Shown: positions 9,050 through 17,343 of the stretch, piece after piece
How the letters are laid out: every line of letters starts with the position of its first letter
Position numbering within the stretch: position 1 is the first letter of the stretch
NCBI GenBank assembly: GCA_021811205.1
Contig: JAJZPK010000020.1
Coordinates: 1-19,903, forward strand
DNA: 19,903 bases
Direction of reading: 5' to 3'
From: Pseudomonadota bacterium
Lineage (GTDB): Bacteria; Pseudomonadota; Gammaproteobacteria; Burkholderiales; JABEVD01
Position numbers and translations under genes: made by a program
Notes under the pieces: generated by a model
The model's database searches: none
What the model was told of the DNA's origin: nothing
What the model saw: only the letters and a program-made list of their open reading frames with translations

Positions 9050-10328
9050 CGAGCGCATCCCTGACCTTCCTGCCCACCAGGAAGTACGCGATGAGGGCGA
9101 CGAAGGGAATGGATACCGCCCTGATCAGGGCGGTGTCCAGGTGCCAGTGGAAATGTTCCTCGATCGCATCCACCACAAAGCCGATCAGGTTGACCGAATA
9201 GAACGTGAATACCGCAATGGTCAGTCTTCCGACCGTCTGCTGCAGGCGCAGCTGGAGGTGGAACCTGCGGTTCATCGCCGCTAGCAACTCCTGATTCTGC
9301 GCCTCCCGCCTGACATCGATCCGGGTGCGCAGCATCTGGCTCGCATGATTGATCCTGCTCGAAAAAAGATCGAGCCACTTGCCCGCAGATTCGCAGGTGT
9401 TCCTGGCAGGCTCCATTCTCCTGTTGAGGAAGCCTCCAAAGGTCGGAATGCCCTCGATGGGCGATTCGCGCAGTTCCGCGAGCCGGTTCGAGACGACGCC
9501 GAAATAGGCCCGCGTTGCCGCAAAGCGGAAATAGGTCGAAGAAATCAGCCCTTCGAGCCGCGCGGCGAATCCTGAAATGTCATCGAGCAGGGTCTCGTCG
9601 TTCTTGTCGCTGCCCTGGGAAATCGCGTCCGTGATCTTGGTCAGCTCGTTGTCCATGGCAGGGACCTTTCCGATCAGGCTGCGCGCGTCCGGCAAGGCCA
9701 TGAGGGCGAGCATGCGATAGGTTTCGACGTCGATGAGGCGAAGCAGCAATCTGCCGCTCTGGGTGGGGAGATTGCTGTTGGCTATCACCAGGAAGCGGGA
9801 AAATCCGTCCTCGCGGATGCGAAAATCGGTATAAACGAGGCTGCCGCTGCTCCCGGCTCTGGATCCCGCCAGCGTGTCGGTTTCGAAGTAGGCTGCGATC
9901 TCGCCGAGCTCGGGCAACGCATTTCTGGATTTGCCGGGAATGACGCCGACGTGGGCAGCCACCAGCGTTTTTCCGGGAATTTCGGCAAGCCAATCGGCCG
10001 GCAGGCAGCTTGCTGCCGAATCCAGAAAGGGATTGTCGAATGCGCCATGCTTCACGAAGGTATAGCGCGTGAATTCCTGGTGCCTTTCCACTTTCAGGCG
10101 GAATTCGCCCAGATCCATGTGAAGGTTCTTCGATTCCTTCTGGGGCAGTTTCCTGCCGAAAACTTCGCAGAGCCGTGCAAGATGAGTCCATTCCTTCGAT
10201 CTTGCGGCCTCGTCCACAAGCAGCGCAATGAAGGAAGCACGCTCCGGCGGCATCAGCTTTTCATACTGGTGCGTATGGACTTCGTCGTTGAGCTCGCGGC
10301 GCAGCGTGTAGTCTTCGGGCAGAGTCAT
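9027..10328 (-). CDS. DUF3422 family membrane-anchored protein
   Basis: I recognise this as a DUF3422-type protein from its N-terminus ([18 protein letters not shown]) and its C-terminal membrane anchor. Its biochemical function is unknown. The long soluble part (about 370 residues) contains an alpha-helical, coiled-coil-prone C-terminal half ([20 protein letters not shown], then an Arg/Gln-rich stretch). Two hydrophobic helices close the protein (about residues 369-387 and 400-419 counted from the chosen start), so it resembles CorA-like or MCP-like architectures with the bulk outside the bilayer. I chose the ATG at 10328 because family members begin just before LPxDxxLR. A GTG six codons upstream (10346) is possible, and neither has a visible ribosome-binding site. 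It is divergent from ybhG across 77 bases and overlaps ybiT tail to tail by 23 bases. Confidence 0.88.
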   Translation of the reverse strand: MTLPEDYTLRRELNDEVHTHQYEKLMPPERASFIALLVDEAARSKEWTHLARLCEVFGRKLPQKESKNLHMDLGEFRLKVERHQEFTRYTFVKHGAFDNPFLDSAASCLPADWLAEIPGKTLVAAHVGVIPGKSRNALPELGEIAAYFETDTLAGSRAGSSGSLVYTDFRIREDGFSRFLVIANSNLPTQSGRLLLRLIDVETYRMLALMALPDARSLIGKVPAMDNELTKITDAISQGSDKNDETLLDDISGFAARLEGLISSTYFRFAATRAYFGVVSNRLAELRESPIEGIPTFGGFLNRRMEPARNTCESAGKWLDLFSSRINHASQMLRTRIDVRREAQNQELLAAMNRRFHLQLRLQQTVGRLTIAVFTFYSVNLIGFVVDAIEEHFHWHLDTALIRAVSIPFVALIAYFLVGRKVRDALVSSEFLN

Positions 10329-10367
10329 TTGGCGCCATATTGGCACAGGATTTTTTAAAAGACAACG

Positions 10368-10396
10368 TTGCGCGATGCCCCCCGTAATTCTATGAT
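10368..10396 (+). promoter_or_regulatory. Candidate sigma-70 promoter for ybhGFSR
   Basis: The plus strand has TTGCGC (10368-10373), a 17-base spacer and TATGAT (10391-10396), which is five of six to the -10 consensus. Transcription would start around 10403, only a few bases before the ybhG ATG at 10406, so the mRNA would be nearly leaderless. That matches the lack of a good Shine-Dalgarno (only GGGC just before the ATG), but it could also mean the match is chance. The promoter of the divergent DUF3422 gene must share this stretch. Confidence 0.4.
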
Positions 10397-10405
10397 TATG
10401 GGCAA

Positions 10406-11425
10406 ATGAAGAAAACTCTATTCTTGATCGCTGGCGCCCTCCTGATCATCGTCGCAGGAATTTTCGCCTGGCGGCATTCACAAGACAATGTCAACGTCAA
10501 CAAGCTCGTTCTCTACGGCAATGTCGACATCAGGCAGGTTCAACTTGCATTCAAAGCTTCGGAGCGCATCGAAACCATGCTCGCCCACGAGGGGGACAGG
10601 GTTGAAAAGGGGAAACTTCTCGCCACACTCGACACATCGCGATTCCGGGAAAACGTCGAACTGAGAAAATCCGAGCTTTCCGCACAACAGGAAGTCGTGA
10701 AGCGATTGGTGTCGGGAAGCAGGCCGGAGGAAATCGACAAGGCAAGAGCCGATTTTGACGCAGCGAAAATCGACGCAGGCAATGCGATGCGCAACGCCGA
10801 GCGATTGAAACGTCTCGCATCCCGCCATTTCGTATCCGAACAGCAGGCTGACAATGCTGCTACTGCTGCCAATGCGGCCAAGGCGCGCATGAATGCCACA
10901 GGCGAAGTCTTTAAACTTGCCCTGAAAGGGCCGAGACTGGAAGATATCGATGCGGCGAAATCGATTCTTGAGGCGGACAAGGCGGCGCTCGCCCTGGCCT
11001 CTCTCGATCTTGCCGATGCCAACCTTTACGCGCCATCGAACGGCATCATCGAGGACAGGATACTGGAGCCCGGGGACATGGCCTCTCCGGCAAAAGCGGT
11101 CTACACGCTTGCGCTCACGAACCCCGTCTGGGTCAGGGCCTATGTTTCAGAATCCGACCTCGGCAAACTCAAATTGGGCATGGCAGCCGAAGTTTCGACG
11201 GACAGCTATCCAGGCAAACGCTATCGCGGATGGGTAGGCTACATTTCCCCGAGCGCAGAATTCACGCCGAAATCCGTGGAAACGCCTGAACTCAGGACCA
11301 GCCTTTCCTACCAGGTGAGGATTTTCGTGTGCAACTCGAATAACGAATTGCGCCTCGGCATGCCTGCAACGGCATCGATTTCCCTCCTTGATCCGATCAA
11401 GGCAGCCCCTTGCAGGACGCCCTGA
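10406..11425 (+). CDS. ybhG: YbhG-like membrane-fusion (HlyD/periplasmic adaptor) protein
   Basis: This 339-residue periplasmic adaptor of an ABC efflux pump begins with an uncleaved signal anchor (about residues 5-22). The split lipoyl domain (about 33-77 and 205-240) flanks a long alpha-helical coiled-coil hairpin (about 80-200). The two helical arms carry mirror motifs GSRPEEI (104-110) and GPRLEDI (175-181), typical of YbhG/EmrA-like adaptors. YAPSNGII (208-215) closes the lipoyl half, and the beta-barrel and membrane-proximal domains follow. It should connect the inner-membrane ABC transporter to an outer-membrane TolC-type channel, which is not encoded here. The ATPase gene starts within its last 16 bases, so the operon is coupled. 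Confidence 0.93.
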   Translation: MKKTLFLIAGALLIIVAGIFAWRHSQDNVNVNKLVLYGNVDIRQVQLAFKASERIETMLAHEGDRVEKGKLLATLDTSRFRENVELRKSELSAQQEVVKRLVSGSRPEEIDKARADFDAAKIDAGNAMRNAERLKRLASRHFVSEQQADNAATAANAAKARMNATGEVFKLALKGPRLEDIDAAKSILEADKAALALASLDLADANLYAPSNGIIEDRILEPGDMASPAKAVYTLALTNPVWVRAYVSESDLGKLKLGMAAEVSTDSYPGKRYRGWVGYISPSAEFTPKSVETPELRTSLSYQVRIFVCNSNNELRLGMPATASISLLDPIKAAPCRTP

Positions 11426-13119
11426 ATCCGGCAATCGAAGCATCCCGGCTTTCCAAGACTTTCCTGGCAGGCGGGAGGCGCATCGAGGCGCTGAAAGAAA
11501 TCAGCTTCACCATGAAGCACGGCCTTGTCACGGGGCTCATCGGGCCGGATGCAGCCGGAAAATCGACCCTGATGCGGCTGGCTGCAGGCCTGCTCGTTCC
11601 AGACTCGGGTTCAATCAGCGTCTTGAGCCTCGATGCCACGAAGCAGTCCCTCAAGGTCCAGAGCGCCATCGGCTACATGCCCCAGCGCTTCGGTCTGTAC
11701 GAAGATCTGACGGTTCAGGAGAATCTCGATCTTTATGCCGATCTTCAAGGCGTTCCGATCGAGGAGCGGCCATCCCGCTTCGAAGAATTGCTCGCCATGG
11801 CAGGACTATTCCCTTTCGTGACGCGCCTGGCCGGCAATCTTTCAGGGGGAATGAAACAGAAGCTCGGGCTTGCCTGCTCCCTCGTTCGCCAGCCCAGTCT
11901 CCTGCTGCTCGACGAGCCTACTGTGGGCGTGGATCCGGTTTCAAGACGCGAACTCTGGACCATCGTCTATCATCTGGTGAAGGAAAAGGGAACCAGCGTT
12001 CTGCTCAGCACGGCCTATCTGGACGAAGCGGAGCGCTGCGATGAAGTCATTTTGCTTCATGAAGGCCGGGTTCTCGACCAGGGTGAACCGGCCACCTTCA
12101 GGGAATCCATGAATGGCCGGGTTTTCGCAGCCCATGCGCCCAACGTTCCCAAGCGGGTGCTTCAGGCCGAGATTTCCCATGCGCCCGGGGTCGTCGACGC
12201 GCTGATCCACGGGGACCATGTGCGCATCGTGATGGAAGGACAAACACCGCCCGATGTCCGTCCAAATGTGTCTATCGTTCCAATGCCGCCAAGATTCGAG
12301 GACCGCTTCATCACCCTGCTGAAAAAAACCGCGTCCAGGCGGCATGAGGTGCCCTATGAAAAGCCGATTGCGCACGCAAAGGGGGCCGTGATCATGCTTG
12401 AGAACCTGCAGAGAAAATTCGGAAATTTTTACGCTGTGAAGAACGTGAGCTTCTCGGTGTCGAGTGGAGAGGTTTTCGGCCTGCTCGGCGCGAACGGCGC
12501 GGGCAAATCCACGACCTTCAGGATGCTGTGCGGCCTCCTCGCCCCTTCCGGCGGAACGCTGAAAGTGGCTGGCGAAGATCTCAGGCATGCCGCATCCAAG
12601 GCACGCGCCAAGATCGGCTACATGTCCCAGAAATTCTCCCTTTACGGCAACCTGAGCGTCATCGAAAACCTGCAGTTTTTCGGCGCCGCCTATGGTCTTT
12701 CCGGAAAGGCAGGACAGAACAGGATCGCCTGGGCGCTCGATGAATTCGAGCTGGCTGACATGAAGGATGCGGTCAGCGGAGACCTTTCCATGGGCTACAA
12801 ACAGCGCCTCGCGCTCGCCTGCGCCCTGATGCACGAGCCCGAGATCCTTTTCCTGGACGAACCCACGTCTGGCGTGGACCCGCTTGCACGCAGAGAATTC
12901 TGGCAGCGCATCAACGATCTCGCATCAAGCGGGGTAACCGTCATGGTGACGACGCATTTCATGGAAGAGGCGGAATATTGCGACCGGCTCGCCATCATGG
13001 CGGAAGGAGAAATCCTGAAGATCGGCACGCCTTCCGAAATCAAGGCGGGAACCGGCATTGAAAACCCCACCATGGAAGATGCATTCGTCAAACTGATTCG
13101 TGCCGCGGAGGCCGCATGA
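11410..13119 (+). CDS. ybhF: YbhF-like fused double ABC ATPase
   Basis: This 569-residue protein has two ABC domains in one chain. Domain 1 has Walker A GPDAAGKST (45-53), signature LSGGMKQ (144-150) and Walker B LLLLDEPT (164-171). Its H-loop reads STAYLDEAE, with Ala202 where the switch histidine normally sits. Domain 2 has GANGAGKST (360-368), a degenerate signature LSMGYKQR (459-466), ILFLDEPT (479-486) and a normal His516 (TTHFMEEAE). The ATPase powers the two permeases encoded next, as in the YbhGFSR multidrug exporter. The start is TTG at 11410, with AAGG seven bases upstream and a 16-base overlap with ybhG. The next ATG (residue 35) would delete the first strands. Its stop overlaps the ybhS start as ATGA. 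Confidence 0.94.
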   Translation: MQDALNPAIEASRLSKTFLAGGRRIEALKEISFTMKHGLVTGLIGPDAAGKSTLMRLAAGLLVPDSGSISVLSLDATKQSLKVQSAIGYMPQRFGLYEDLTVQENLDLYADLQGVPIEERPSRFEELLAMAGLFPFVTRLAGNLSGGMKQKLGLACSLVRQPSLLLLDEPTVGVDPVSRRELWTIVYHLVKEKGTSVLLSTAYLDEAERCDEVILLHEGRVLDQGEPATFRESMNGRVFAAHAPNVPKRVLQAEISHAPGVVDALIHGDHVRIVMEGQTPPDVRPNVSIVPMPPRFEDRFITLLKKTASRRHEVPYEKPIAHAKGAVIMLENLQRKFGNFYAVKNVSFSVSSGEVFGLLGANGAGKSTTFRMLCGLLAPSGGTLKVAGEDLRHAASKARAKIGYMSQKFSLYGNLSVIENLQFFGAAYGLSGKAGQNRIAWALDEFELADMKDAVSGDLSMGYKQRLALACALMHEPEILFLDEPTSGVDPLARREFWQRINDLASSGVTVMVTTHFMEEAEYCDRLAIMAEGEILKIGTPSEIKAGTGIENPTMEDAFVKLIRAAEAA

Positions 13120-14222
13120 ACAGACGCCTTGGCGGGCTAATCAGGAAGGAGTTCCTCCAGATCGTGCGCGATCCGAGCAGCATCGCCATCGCCTTCCTGA
13201 TGCCGCTCGTCCTGCTGCTGCTCTTCGGCTACGGCGTCTCCCTGGATTCCGAACATATTCCCATCGGCGTCGTCATGGAAAAGCAGAGCGCCGATACCTC
13301 GAATTTCGCTTCGATCTTCCATGATTCCCTCTACTTCAAGACTACCTATTTTCGGGACATGAAAACCGCCGAAGCCGGGATGATGAGCGGAGAAATAAAC
13401 GCAATTGTCGTGCTGAAACAGGATTTTTCGAGACGGATCGGACAGGATGCGCCGGTGCAGCTGATTCTGAATGGCGTAGACGAAAATACGGCCAGGATCG
13501 TCTCCGGGTACGTCGACGGCGCTTTCCAGAAATGGCTGGAGCGGGATGCCGCAATGCAGGGCCTCCCGCTTGAGACGCCAGTCAGGATCGAGCAGCGTAT
13601 CTGGTTCAACGGCGAACTCAGAAGCAGAAATTTCCTGGTTCCAGGGCTGATTGCCGTGATCATGACGCTCATCGGCGCGCTGCTGACCGCGCTCGTGATG
13701 GCACGCGAATGGGAAAGGGGAACCATGGAAGCACTGCTCGTCACCCCGGTTTCGATGATGGAGGTGATACTCGGCAAACTGATCCCCTATTTTCTTCTCG
13801 GCATGGGCGGTCTCGCCCTGTCGGTTGCCATGGCAATCTGGCTCTTCGAGGTGCCGCTGCGCGGATCGATCTGGGTGCTGTTCGCCACGTCAGCGCTTTT
13901 TCTCGTCACTGCGCTCGGCATGGGACTCTTCATCTCATCCATTGCGAAGAGCCAGTTCGTCGCCGGACAGATCGCGATCATCGGCACATTTCTTCCCGCA
14001 TTCATTCTTTCAGGCTTCATTTTCGACATCAACAGCATGCCGAAGGTCGTCCAGTTCATTACCCACATCATCGCCGCACGCTATTACGTCGCCATCCTGC
14101 AGACGCTCTTTCTGGCCGGCAACGAATGGAGCGTGATCCTGCCCAATGCAGGCGCGCTGGCGCTGCTGTCCGCACTCTTTTTCGGACTCACCTGGAAAAA
14201 CACCAGAAAGCGTCTCGAATAG
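13116..14222 (+). CDS. ybhS: YbhS-like ABC-2 transporter permease
   Basis: This 368-residue inner-membrane permease of the ABC-2 type starts with a cytoplasmic helix (RKEFLQIVRDPSS, 10-22). TM1 follows (about 24-42), then a large periplasmic domain (about 45-170) and five more helices (about 174-196, 221-244, 252-275, 282-302 and 340-360). The loop motif EWERGTMEALLVTPV (198-212) is conserved in this class and contacts the ATPase. It should form a heterodimer with the next gene product. Start and preceding stop overlap (ATGA), and its TAG is followed immediately by the ATG of ybhR. Which of the two paralogous permeases is YbhS and which YbhR is assigned by gene order only. Confidence 0.92.
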   Translation: MNRRLGGLIRKEFLQIVRDPSSIAIAFLMPLVLLLLFGYGVSLDSEHIPIGVVMEKQSADTSNFASIFHDSLYFKTTYFRDMKTAEAGMMSGEINAIVVLKQDFSRRIGQDAPVQLILNGVDENTARIVSGYVDGAFQKWLERDAAMQGLPLETPVRIEQRIWFNGELRSRNFLVPGLIAVIMTLIGALLTALVMAREWERGTMEALLVTPVSMMEVILGKLIPYFLLGMGGLALSVAMAIWLFEVPLRGSIWVLFATSALFLVTALGMGLFISSIAKSQFVAGQIAIIGTFLPAFILSGFIFDINSMPKVVQFITHIIAARYYVAILQTLFLAGNEWSVILPNAGALALLSALFFGLTWKNTRKRLE

Positions 14223-15329
14223 ATGGGAAAACAGATCTTCGCCCTGATGGTCAAGGAATTCCTCGCCCTCCTGAAAGACAAGAAGGGGCGGCTGGTGCTT
14301 ATCGTGCCACCCTTGATCCAGCTGCTCGTTTTCGGGTATGCGGCGACCTTCGATCTGAAGCACGTCCCTTTCGCAGTCTATTCGGAAGACAAGGGATCCG
14401 TTTCCAGGGATCTCGTCGCCGCATTCAGCGGAGCATCGAGTTTCTCCCTCAAGGCTGAACTTTCCGACGAAACAGCCATAGCATCTCTGATCGACAAAAG
14501 ACAGGTGCTGATGGTATTGCGCATCGGCCCGAATTTCAGTTCGGATCTCTTGCAGGGCAGACCTTCCCCCATCCAGATCATCGTGGACGGCAGAAATTCG
14601 AACACGGCAATGCTGGTCGTCAATTATTCCGGAACGATCCTGAAGAAATTCAACGCAAATTGGTCGGCAACCCACGGCGTCTCGATCCCCGTGCGCATCG
14701 AGACGCGCGCATGGTTCAATCCCAACCTGGAAAGCCGCTGGTTCTTCGTACCCGGCATCGTCGGCCTGCTCACCCTGCTCGTCACCATGCTGGTCACCGC
14801 CCTTTCAGTCGCGAGAGAGCGCGAACAAGGAACTTTCGACCAGCTGCTCGTCACCCCCATGGGCCCTGTAGAAATCCTCATCGGCAAGGCATTGCCCGGG
14901 TTTCTGATCGGCATGCTGGAAGCCACCGTAATCACGCTGGCTGCGGTTTTCTGGTTTCACGTGCCGCTCCTGGGCAGCATCCTGACGCTCTACATCGGCA
15001 TTTTCCTTTTCCTGCTCTCCGCAGTAGGCGTGGGGCTCATGATCTCGTCGATCGCCGTGACCCAGCAACAGGGATTGCTCGGCGCATTCTTCTTCATGGT
15101 TCCTGCGATCATCCTGTCCGGTTTCGCAACGCCGATCCGCAACATGCCGACCATTGTTCAGGATCTCACCCTGATCAATCCAATGCGCTATTTCCTGGTC
15201 ATGCTGAGAGGGGTCTTTCTGCAGGGAACGCCATTTTCCCTGCTTCTTCCCGAACTCTGGCCGCTTGCAGCCATCGGCATCATCTGTCTCGCGATCGCGG
15301 GCTGGCTGTTCAGGAACAGGATGTACTAG
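14223..15329 (+). CDS. ybhR: YbhR-like ABC-2 transporter permease
   Basis: This second ABC-2 permease is also 368 residues, the same length as its upstream partner and with the same layout. The N-terminal helix KEFLALLKDKKGR (11-23) precedes TM1 (about 25-42), followed by a periplasmic domain (about 45-170). The remaining helices lie at about 174-196, 219-243, 252-275, 283-303 and 345-363. The ATPase-facing motif EREQGTFDQLLVTP (199-212) parallels that of YbhS. The ATG abuts the ybhS stop codon with no gap, so translation probably continues by re-initiation. The stop codon lies in the left arm of an inverted repeat at 15326-15347. With YbhS, YbhF and YbhG it completes an inner-membrane drug/ion exporter. 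Confidence 0.92.
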   Translation: MGKQIFALMVKEFLALLKDKKGRLVLIVPPLIQLLVFGYAATFDLKHVPFAVYSEDKGSVSRDLVAAFSGASSFSLKAELSDETAIASLIDKRQVLMVLRIGPNFSSDLLQGRPSPIQIIVDGRNSNTAMLVVNYSGTILKKFNANWSATHGVSIPVRIETRAWFNPNLESRWFFVPGIVGLLTLLVTMLVTALSVAREREQGTFDQLLVTPMGPVEILIGKALPGFLIGMLEATVITLAAVFWFHVPLLGSILTLYIGIFLFLLSAVGVGLMISSIAVTQQQGLLGAFFFMVPAIILSGFATPIRNMPTIVQDLTLINPMRYFLVMLRGVFLQGTPFSLLLPELWPLAAIGIICLAIAGWLFRNRMY

Positions 15330-15347
15330 GGCGTTAACACACCCTAG
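15326..15347. terminator. Inverted repeat spanning two convergent stop codons
   Basis: CTAGGG (15326-15331) and CCCTAG (15342-15347) form a perfect 6-base stem with a 10-base loop containing GTTAAC. The left arm contains the ybhR TAG and the right arm contains, on the other strand, the TAG of the small membrane protein. There is no T-tract on either side, so it is not a classical intrinsic terminator. It may still act as a weak bidirectional 3' end or mRNA-stabilising hairpin. Confidence 0.45.
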
Positions 15348-15517
15348 CCAAAGAGCGTGATGGAACGGTAAGAAACCAGGCACCCGAAGATGAACAGGCC
15401 GATGGCCCAAATCAGCTTGTTCTTGTGGACGAAGAAATGATAGTAGAGGATCAGGAAAGTGATAGTCATGAAGGCCGGTGCAAGCCTTGCCACATGGATC
15501 ATGTACGGTTCGTTCAT
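15344..15517 (-). CDS. Small two-helix membrane protein (57 aa), unknown function
   Basis: On the minus strand, an ATG at 15517 opens a 57-residue frame ending in TAG. The ATG is preceded by a strong Shine-Dalgarno (AAAGGGAGGGAAG). The protein starts MNEPYMIHVARLAP and has two hydrophobic helices, about residues 14-30 (FMTITFLILYYHFFV) and 35-49 (LIWAIGLFIFGCLVS), joined by a short basic turn HKNKL. It therefore looks like a hairpin in the inner membrane with a short basic C-terminal end. I do not recognise the family. It lies downstream of amtB beyond a terminator, on the same strand, so it may receive read-through or use its own promoter; TAAAAT at 15541-15536 is a possible -10 without a good -35. 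Confidence 0.72.
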   Translation of the reverse strand: MNEPYMIHVARLAPAFMTITFLILYYHFFVHKNKLIWAIGLFIFGCLVSYRSITLFG

Positions 15518-15553
15518 CTTCCCTCCCTTTGATCCATTTTAGCGGATACCCAT

Positions 15554-15578
15554 AAAAAAAGGGGGCCTGAGCCCCCTT
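15554..15578 (-). terminator. Rho-independent terminator of the porin-glnK-amtB operon
   Basis: Read on the minus strand, the sequence forms an 8-base stem AAGGGGGC / GCCCCCTT with a TCAG loop, immediately followed by a run of seven T (15560-15554) that continues the stem's final TT. This is a textbook intrinsic terminator 19 bases past the amtB stop codon. There is no T-run on the plus-strand side, so it acts in one direction only. Confidence 0.92.
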
Positions 15579-15596
15579 GAGGTTGGGATAAATCTT

Positions 15597-16976
15597 TTAT
15601 TCGACGCGCTCGCCGTGCAGGCTGACGTCGAGACCTTCGCGTTCCTGCTCTTCGGTCACTCTGAGGCCCACGACCATGTCGATGACCTTGAGGATGACGA
15701 AGCTGACAACTGCGTCGTAGACGATCGTGACCAGCACGCCCTTGGCCTGGATCATCAGCTGAGCGCCGTTGCCTTCCAGGACGCCAGCGGTTCCGCCGAT
15801 CGCCTTGACCGCGAACACGCCGGTAAGCAGTGCACCTACGATGCCGCCGATGGCGTGGACGCCGAATGCATCGAGCGAATCGTCATAGCCGAGCATGTTC
15901 TTCATGTAGACAGCGGTCCAGAAGCAGATGACGCCGGCTGCAAGACCGATCACCAGCGCGCCGGTGGGGCCTACGAAACCCGATGCAGGAGTGATTGCGA
16001 CCAGGCCTGCCACTGCACCCGAGCAGATACCCAGAACCGAGGGCTTTCCTTTGGCCATCCATTCGGCGAACATCCAGGCGACCGCTGCCATCGCAGTCGC
16101 TATCTGGGTGACAGCCATTGCCATGCCTGCACGGTCGTTCGCAGCGCCTGCCGAACCTGCGTTGAAGCCGAACCAGCCCACCCACAGGAGGGATGCGCCG
16201 ATCAGGGTCAGCACCAGATTGTGCGGGGGCATCGGCTCCTTGCCGTAGCCGACGCGCTTGCCCATCACCAGGGCGGCCACCAGGCCTGCCACACCTGCAT
16301 TGATGTGAACGACTGTACCGCCTGCAAAATCCAGCACGCCGTCGCCGCCGAGCCATCCGCCGGGACCCCATACCATGTGGGCAATCGGCGCATACACGAG
16401 AATCAGCCAGAAGCTCATGAACCAGAGCATCGCAGAGAACTTCATGCGGTCGGCGAAGGCACCGGTAATCAGCGCAGGCGTGATGATGGCGAATGTCATC
16501 TGGAAGGTCATGTAGGTGGATTCAGGAATCGTGCCAGCCAAGGCATTGGCCGCATCCAACCCCATTCCGGAGAGGAAGAATCGGCTCATTCCGCCGAAAT
16601 AACCATTGCCGGTGGTAAAGGCCAGGCTGTAGCCGATGATCATCCACAGAACGGTCACGAGACAGGTGATGGCGAAACTCTGCATCACCGTGGCCAGCAC
16701 GTTCTTCTTGCGCACCATGCCGCCATAGAAGAGCGCGAGACCCGGAATGGTCATCATCAGCACCAGCGCCGTGGAAGTCATCATCCAGGCATTGTCGCCA
16801 GAATTGATGAAGGCACCCGGATTGGGCGCTGCCGCAGGTGCTGCTGCAGGCGCCGCAGGTGCGGGAGCTGCTGCGACTGGCGCTGCTGCAGGCGCAGACG
16901 CATCGTCAGCAAAAACAGGCGATGCGAAACACAATGCTCCGAAAAGCGAGAGCAGTAACCAAAGCTTTCTCATCAT
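15597..16976 (-). CDS. amtB: AmtB ammonium transporter
   Basis: This 459-residue protein belongs to the Amt/Mep/Rh family. It begins with a cleavable-looking signal peptide (about 1-23, ending VFADD), as in other bacterial AmtB proteins, followed by an Ala/Pro-rich linker (about 25-53) and eleven expected membrane helices. The twin pore histidines are His224 (GTVVHINAGVAG) and His374 (FGVHAIGGIVG). Other family segments are GLALFYGGMVRKKN (79-92), TFQMTFAIITPALI (157-170), the WGPGGWLGGDGVLDFAGG stretch (203-220) and GWFGFNAGS (267-275). AmtB conducts ammonium and is blocked by the PII protein GlnK, encoded 7 bases upstream. I chose the ATG at 16976 for its Shine-Dalgarno (GAGGAGAAC); a second ATG follows directly, and the longer frame would overlap glnK. 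Confidence 0.97.
   Translation of the reverse strand: MMRKLWLLLSLFGALCFASPVFADDASAPAAAPVAAAPAPAAPAAAPAAAPNPGAFINSGDNAWMMTSTALVLMMTIPGLALFYGGMVRKKNVLATVMQSFAITCLVTVLWMIIGYSLAFTTGNGYFGGMSRFFLSGMGLDAANALAGTIPESTYMTFQMTFAIITPALITGAFADRMKFSAMLWFMSFWLILVYAPIAHMVWGPGGWLGGDGVLDFAGGTVVHINAGVAGLVAALVMGKRVGYGKEPMPPHNLVLTLIGASLLWVGWFGFNAGSAGAANDRAGMAMAVTQIATAMAAVAWMFAEWMAKGKPSVLGICSGAVAGLVAITPASGFVGPTGALVIGLAAGVICFWTAVYMKNMLGYDDSLDAFGVHAIGGIVGALLTGVFAVKAIGGTAGVLEGNGAQLMIQAKGVLVTIVYDAVVSFVILKVIDMVVGLRVTEEQEREGLDVSLHGERVE
16841..16895. repeat. Short GC-rich direct repeat coding the AmtB Ala/Pro linker
   Basis: The 14-base unit GCTGCTGCAGGCGC occurs at 16841-16854 and again at 16882-16895, inside a low-complexity tract of GCT/GCA/GCG repeats. 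On the coding (minus) strand this gives the alternating Ala/Pro linker between the AmtB signal peptide and first helix. Such tracts often vary in length between strains by slippage. Confidence 0.6.
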
Positions 16977-16983
16977 GTTCTCC

Positions 16984-17343
<360 letters not shown>

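Noticed and set aside
13709..14458. Plus-strand open frame in another phase across ybhS/ybhR
   Set aside because: It is Arg/His-rich out-of-frame translation of two clear membrane proteins.
15561..15576. Plus-strand terminator for ybhR at the GGGGGC hairpin
   Set aside because: The T-run lies only on the minus-strand side, so it fits amtB and not ybhR.
15615..16958. Long plus-strand open frame (447 codons) opposite amtB
   Set aside because: It is an antisense shadow of amtB: composition is rich in His/Asp/Arg with no domain, and amtB on the other strand is unmistakable.
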